Positions 60,314-64,000 of a stretch of 64,000 nt of DNA are shown one piece after another. Below the pieces are notes generated by a model. It did not search any database and had not been told where the DNA came from. It saw only the letters and a list, made by a program, of their open reading frames with translations. Position 1 is the first letter of the stretch. Each line of letters begins with the position of its first letter. A program made the translations under genes and the position numbers. Source of the stretch: Schaalia vaccimaxillae DSM 15804 (GTDB lineage Bacteria > Actinomycetota > Actinomycetes > Actinomycetales > Actinomycetaceae); NCBI RefSeq assembly GCF_000420425.1, contig NZ_ATUX01000009.1, forward strand, positions 142,019 through 206,018, in the 5' to 3' direction.

Positions 60314-61426
60314 ATGAAGAGGAAACTCACCGGCCTTCTGGCTGCGGCTGCTGCAGCTACCGTGGTCCTCACCGCATGCTCAGGCGGTGGCCGCGAAGGT
60401 ACCACAGAGACTCCATCTAGCGGTGACAGCACGACCACGGCTACTGCCGGTTTCGATGCCGACGCAACTATTGGCGTGGCCCTTCCTTGGTTGGGTACGC
60501 AGAACTGGAAGGAGGCCGAGACGATGTTCAACGATCAGTTGACTGAAGCCGGCTTCACTCCGCTGATCCAGTCAGCCGATCAGAAGGTGCCTCAGCAGCA
60601 ACAGCAAATCGAAGCAATGATCGAACAGGGTGCGAAAGTGATCGTCGTCGGGCCCGTTGATGGTACTCAACTGGGTTCCGTGCTGGATAAAGCCAAAGAA
60701 GCTGGGGTCGCGGTGATCGGCTACGACCGCCTCATTGAAAACACTGCTTCTGTTGATGCCGTCGTTCAGTTCGGCTCCGTTCGTACCGGCGAACTTCAGG
60801 GGCAAGCACTGCTTGATGGTCTGGCTGAACTTAAAGGCGAAGGCCCGTACAACATCGAACTCTTTGGCGGTGGTCCGGCCGATCCAAATGCGCCTAATTT
60901 CTTCACAGGCGCAATGAAGGTCCTTCAGCCCAAGATTGATGATGGCACGCTTGTCGTTGTTTCGGGCCAGACCGACTTCACCCAGGCAGCAACTCCCGAC
61001 TGGGACAACGCCAAGGCTCAGTCTCGTATGGACTCCCTGCTGTCAGGCTTCTACGCTGACAAGCCGATCCATGGTGTGCTGTCGCCCAACGATGGTATTG
61101 CGCGCGCGATCTTGACATCTTCTGAGCAGGCAGGGCAGGAACTTCCTGTTGTTTCCGGCCTCGACGCTGAAAACGAATCGATTGTGGCGATCTCGGAAGG
61201 TCGTCAGTACTCGACCGTTGCCAAGCCCACGCAGGACCTGGTTGCCAAGACTGTTGAGCTCATCAAGGCCCTTCAAGCAGGCGAAGAACTGCCCGCTGCC
61301 ACTGAGACCGCCAACAACGGAAAGGTGGATGTGTCGATCTACGCCCTCGATCCTGTGGTCGTCACCGAGAAGAACCTCAAAGACGTCTTCGCTAACGACC
61401 CTGATCGCTTGGCTTTGATCAAATGA
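60314..61426 (+). CDS. chvE: Sugar-binding lipoprotein (ChvE-like)
   Basis: A 370-aa periplasmic-binding-type protein anchored as a lipoprotein. Its signal peptide LLAAAAAATVVLTACSGG ends in lipobox LTAC (Cys at about 24). The mature part has ADATIGVALPWLGTQNWKEA and DQKVPQQQQQIEAMIEQGAKVIVVGPVDG, the pattern of the ribose/galactose/ChvE subfamily. ATG 60314 follows GAAAGGA. Third gene of the sugar transporter operon, 124 nt downstream of mmsB. Confidence 0.94.
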   Translation: MKRKLTGLLAAAAAATVVLTACSGGGREGTTETPSSGDSTTTATAGFDADATIGVALPWLGTQNWKEAETMFNDQLTEAGFTPLIQSADQKVPQQQQQIEAMIEQGAKVIVVGPVDGTQLGSVLDKAKEAGVAVIGYDRLIENTASVDAVVQFGSVRTGELQGQALLDGLAELKGEGPYNIELFGGGPADPNAPNFFTGAMKVLQPKIDDGTLVVVSGQTDFTQAATPDWDNAKAQSRMDSLLSGFYADKPIHGVLSPNDGIARAILTSSEQAGQELPVVSGLDAENESIVAISEGRQYSTVAKPTQDLVAKTVELIKALQAGEELPAATETANNGKVDVSIYALDPVVVTEKNLKDVFANDPDRLALIK

Positions 61427-61526
61427 CCGCAGACAAAAGTAGGCGTCACAAATGAACTCAATCCGAAGTACTACTGGCCCAATTGTTGCTGGCGTCAGTG
61501 ATGACCCGGATGAGTTCTGAAGAGCC

Positions 61527-61560
61527 TTTCGCCCGCCTGGCTTCGGCCAGGCGGGCGAAA
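61527..61560 (+). terminator. Terminator of the sugar transporter operon
   Basis: A 15-bp perfect stem TTTCGCCCGCCTGGC / GCCAGGCGGGCGAAA around a TTCG tetraloop, 100 nt after the chvE stop. Confidence 0.9.
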
Positions 61561-61739
61561 CTTTGATCCCCACTAGTGCAAGGACCGACAGGCATTTCAT
61601 CTCGGACTGGGTCTAGCTCTGTCGCTTACCGGACTTTCGTCCGGGTGTTGAGCACTATGAGACTAATTCGGGTACATAGAGGAAGATATAAGAGTCTCCA
61701 GAAGCTGGGGCTTGAGTCCCAATCGAACAAGGACAGCAC

Positions 61740-63170
61740 ATGCGTACTTCCCCTTCATACACCGCCTCCTACCGCGTCACCGTTGACGAGTCGAAGACGA
61801 AGATCGCCGAAGTCGTTGATGCTGTCGGTAAGACCGGGGCCGAGGTGAGGGGATTCGACGTTGCGGATTCTGATCGCGGCCAGCTCGTTATCGACCTCAC
61901 CTGCAATATGGCCTCATCTGAGCATCGCCGAGAGGTCCGCTCTGCGTTGTGTGACTTGCCGGGAGTGAGTGTCTCTTCAGTCGCCGACCGAACCTTTATG
62001 GCACACGTGGGTGGTAAACTCGAAGTCGCCGCAAAAATGCCGGTCCGTAATCGTGATGATCTTTCCCGCGTGTACACCCCCGGTGTGGCCCGTGTCTGCA
62101 CGGCCATCCATGACCAGCCGCTCAAGGCTCACATGCTGACAATGAAAGCCAATTCGGTGGCTGTTGTCTCCGACGGTACCGCAGTCCTCGGATTGGGCGA
62201 CATTGGCCCCGAAGCTGCTCTGCCTGTCATGGAAGGCAAAGCCGTCCTCTTTAAGGAATTTGGCGGCGTCGACGCCTGGCCGGTCGTCCTCGATACGAAG
62301 GACACGGAAGAAATCATCTCGATTGTCAAGGCGATTGCGCCCGCTTACGGCGGCATCAACCTTGAAGACATCTCAGCGCCTCGGTGCTTTGAAATTGAAG
62401 CCCGTCTTCGCGAGGAACTCGACATCCCCGTCTTCCACGATGACCAGCACGGCACCGCCATCGTCGTCCTGGCCGCACTCATCAACGCCCTCAAACTCGT
62501 TGGTAAGAAGATTGAGGATGTGCGCATTGTCGTGTCCGGTGTGGGAGCAGCGGGCAACGCCATCATTCACCTACTTCTTGCCCAGGGAGCCAAGGACATC
62601 GTGGGCTACGGCCGTACAGGTGCTTTGGCAGCGGACGATACCGAAGGCATGCACCCGTCACGCAAGGCTCTTGCGGAAGCCACCAACCCGCGACTGGTTC
62701 ATGGCACCTTGCAGGAGGGCCTCAAGGATGCGGATGTCTTTATTGGCGTATCGCAGGGCAATATCTTGACGGGCGCAGACATTGCCACAATGGCCGATGA
62801 TGCGATCGTCTTCGCTCTGGCCAACCCGACTCCGGAGGTGGATCCCATCGAGGCCGCTGAGCATGCTGCCATCGTTGCTACCGGACGCTCTGACTTCGCG
62901 AATCAGATCAATAACGTCTTGGCGTTCCCTGGACTCTTCCGCGGTCTTCTCGATGCGAAGGTTTCTGAAATCACCACCGAGCTTTTGCGAGTAGCGTCGG
63001 TTGCTATCGCCGAAGTTATTTCCGAGGACGAACTGTCCGCGAACTACATCATCCCCGGCGTCTTTGATGAGCGGGTAGCGCCCGCGGTCTCACGTGAGGT
63101 GCGTAAGGCTGTCCGCGACCTGCCGACCATCCAGATCCCTGATCAGGAGGGTGTGCAACTTTCACGGTGA
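61740..63170 (+). CDS. maeA: NAD(P)-dependent malic enzyme with N-terminal ACT domain
   Basis: Oxidatively decarboxylates malate to pyruvate. The 476-aa protein has an N-terminal ACT-like domain (first 80 residues, [23 protein letters not shown]), then the malic enzyme core: [33 protein letters not shown], the metal and substrate region [17 protein letters not shown] and the Rossmann loop [13 protein letters not shown]. Co-factor preference (NAD or NADP) is not certain. It is single-gene, with a terminator before the rRNA operon. No obvious ribosome site beyond GGACAG. Confidence 0.92.
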   Translation: MRTSPSYTASYRVTVDESKTKIAEVVDAVGKTGAEVRGFDVADSDRGQLVIDLTCNMASSEHRREVRSALCDLPGVSVSSVADRTFMAHVGGKLEVAAKMPVRNRDDLSRVYTPGVARVCTAIHDQPLKAHMLTMKANSVAVVSDGTAVLGLGDIGPEAALPVMEGKAVLFKEFGGVDAWPVVLDTKDTEEIISIVKAIAPAYGGINLEDISAPRCFEIEARLREELDIPVFHDDQHGTAIVVLAALINALKLVGKKIEDVRIVVSGVGAAGNAIIHLLLAQGAKDIVGYGRTGALAADDTEGMHPSRKALAEATNPRLVHGTLQEGLKDADVFIGVSQGNILTGADIATMADDAIVFALANPTPEVDPIEAAEHAAIVATGRSDFANQINNVLAFPGLFRGLLDAKVSEITTELLRVASVAIAEVISEDELSANYIIPGVFDERVAPAVSREVRKAVRDLPTIQIPDQEGVQLSR

Positions 63171-63201
63171 CTCGGTGCTCAATGCTGACTAGCTGTGTTC
63201 G

Positions 63202-63236
63202 GGCGGCTCTGTCCTCTTAACGAGGGCGGGGCCGCC
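63202..63236 (+). terminator. Terminator of maeA
   Basis: A 15-bp stem (GGCGGCTCTGTCCTC against GAGGGCGGGGCCGCC with three G-T pairs) around a 5-nt loop, 31 nt after the stop, followed by TTCGTCTT. Confidence 0.75.
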
Positions 63237-63517
63237 TTCGTCTTGCGGGCTTTGCACATCGGGGTGAAGGATTCGCAGTGCGTGGCTAAAGCTGCAGTTC
63301 CGGGTAGAAATGCTTTTGGGAGTAAAAGTGCACTTCCGACGTGGCGTGAGCAACGATTTTTGGCGAAATCATGGAGACCTGCCTCTCATTGCGGGGCTGA
63401 ATTGGTGACGTGGTGCATGAAAATAGCCGCTTCAGGCACAGTGCGAAACATGTAATAGCTGAGAAAACGTTGCTATTTCAACGAAATGCAAAGAGTGGAG
63501 TGCGAGGCGAGGGCGAT
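63237..63517. other. 281-nt region before the rrn promoter, no gene seen
   Basis: Between the maeA terminator and the rrn promoter candidate. Short open frames exist on both strands but none has a ribosome site and recognisable product. Probably carries upstream rRNA promoter elements; no motif can be assigned with confidence. Confidence 0.55.
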
Positions 63518-63546
63518 TTGACGGTTTGTTGGTGGGTCGTTAATGT
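63518..63546 (+). promoter_or_regulatory. Candidate rRNA operon promoter
   Basis: TTGACG (63518-63523), 17-nt spacer, TAATGT (63541-63546), a good match to the vegetative sigma consensus, about 240 nt upstream of the 16S start. A second promoter is not evident. Confidence 0.65.
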
Positions 63547-63658
63547 ATTCCTCGTTGCGCCGAACGGCAGCGATGATTCTGAGTGGAGATTCGTGGGAAC
63601 TTGGCGTGGGCGTCTTCCTTCGTGGTGAACCTTTTGGGGTTTGTTGTGTTGTGTTGGT

Positions 63659-63682
63659 GTTGTTTGTGAACTCGATAGTGTG
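63659..63682 (+). promoter_or_regulatory. rRNA leader antitermination-like element
   Basis: TTGTTTGTGAACTCGATAGTG (63660-63680 core) resembles the conserved TTGTTTGAGAACTCAATAGTG leader of actinobacterial rRNA operons, thought to be nut-like. It lies about 105 nt before the mature 16S. A T-rich tract (63683-63784) follows up to the 16S start. Confidence 0.6.
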
Positions 63683-63784
63683 TTTGTTTGTTTTTATGCC
63701 TGTTTTTTGTTTTTGAGTTGTTTTTTGGTTGGGATTTTCCTGGGCTGGCTTTTTTGGTTGGTTTGGGGTTTTCTGAATTTTTTT

Positions 63785-64000
63785 TGTTTGGAGAGTTTGA
63801 TCCTGGCTCAGGACGAACGCTGGCGGCGTGCTTAACACATGCAAGTCGAACGATGATGCGGTGCTTGCACCGTGGATTAGTGGCGAACGGGTGAGTAACA
63901 CGTGAGTAACCTGCCCTCTTCTTTGGGATAACGGTCGGAAACGGCTGCTAATACTGGATATTCACTTGCCTTCGCATGGGGGTGGGTGGAAAGGTTTTTT
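63785..64000 (+). rRNA. rrs: 16S ribosomal RNA (5' part)
   Basis: Begins with AGAGTTTGATCCTGGCTCAG (the 27F site) at 63792, so the mature 5' end is about 63785, and reads into the V1-V2 region with GTGAGTAACACGTGAGTAACC. The rest of the gene is outside the window. Actinobacterial sequence character; consistent with Actinomycetaceae, genus not resolved. Confidence 0.97.

Overview
This window is chromosomal DNA from a high-G+C Gram-positive bacterium, most likely a member of the Actinomycetaceae. The evidence is the actinobacterial gene order (pncB-clpS-DUF2017-murI-phosphodiesterase-rph-rdgB; nudC-uvrD2-metalloprotease-PDZ/S16 protease-PPA1309-UPF0182, the order known from Mycobacterium tuberculosis Rv1330c-Rv1341 and Rv3199c-Rv3193c), a WhiB protein, a PdtaS-type kinase, an initiator tRNA with a C1-U72 pair, and the start of an actinobacterial 16S rRNA gene at the right edge. 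The genus is not resolved.

Layout. 1-9.5 kb: NAD salvage, N-end-rule adaptor, cell-wall racemase, phosphodiesterase, RNase PH/RdgB, NudC and UvrD2. 9.5-17.4 kb: conserved actinobacterial block (ThiF/cyclodehydratase-like protein, DUF2342 metalloprotease, Lon-like PDZ protease, PPA1309 protein, UPF0182 membrane protein), then tRNA-fMet. 17.8-27.7 kb: accessory transport block with an ECF sigma factor-membrane protein-ABC transporter operon, a second ABC-2 exporter and several sulfur-related genes (DsrE, YeiH, TauE/SafE-like, rhodanese lipoprotein) plus a duplicated YdcZ transporter. 27.7-31.8 kb: a decayed defence island (HNH/DUF1524-type remnant with a nonsense codon and a frameshift, an intact exonuclease-BRCT gene, and a collapsed hsdM/hsdR remnant with two frameshifts). 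31.8-35.7 kb: a more G+C-rich module with a macro-domain hydrolase, an M-class (SirTM-like) sirtuin and a tandem NTF2-like protein, divergent from an HxlR regulator that keeps the family's N-terminal cysteine, followed by a TSUP permease. 35.8-44.4 kb: fumC, MFS efflux, flavodoxin-like protein, folA-thyA and three small conserved genes, PdtaS and WhiB. 44.8-55.1 kb: an orphan FHA-FtsK/SpoIIIE ATPase, ligA with a lineage insertion, a cardiolipin-synthase-like PLD enzyme and gatCAB. 55.2-61.4 kb: a ROK-controlled monosaccharide ABC transporter. 61.7-64 kb: malic enzyme, then the rrn promoter, leader and 16S rRNA.

Candidates for a less-described system are (i) the redox-type HxlR / NTF2-like / SirTM / Zn-macro module, which lacks the usual GcvH-L and LplA2 partners within the window, and (ii) the translationally coupled sigma factor-six-TM protein-ABC transporter operon, where a membrane protein occupies the place of an anti-sigma factor. 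Both assignments rest on reading motifs and context only; no database search or calculation was run.
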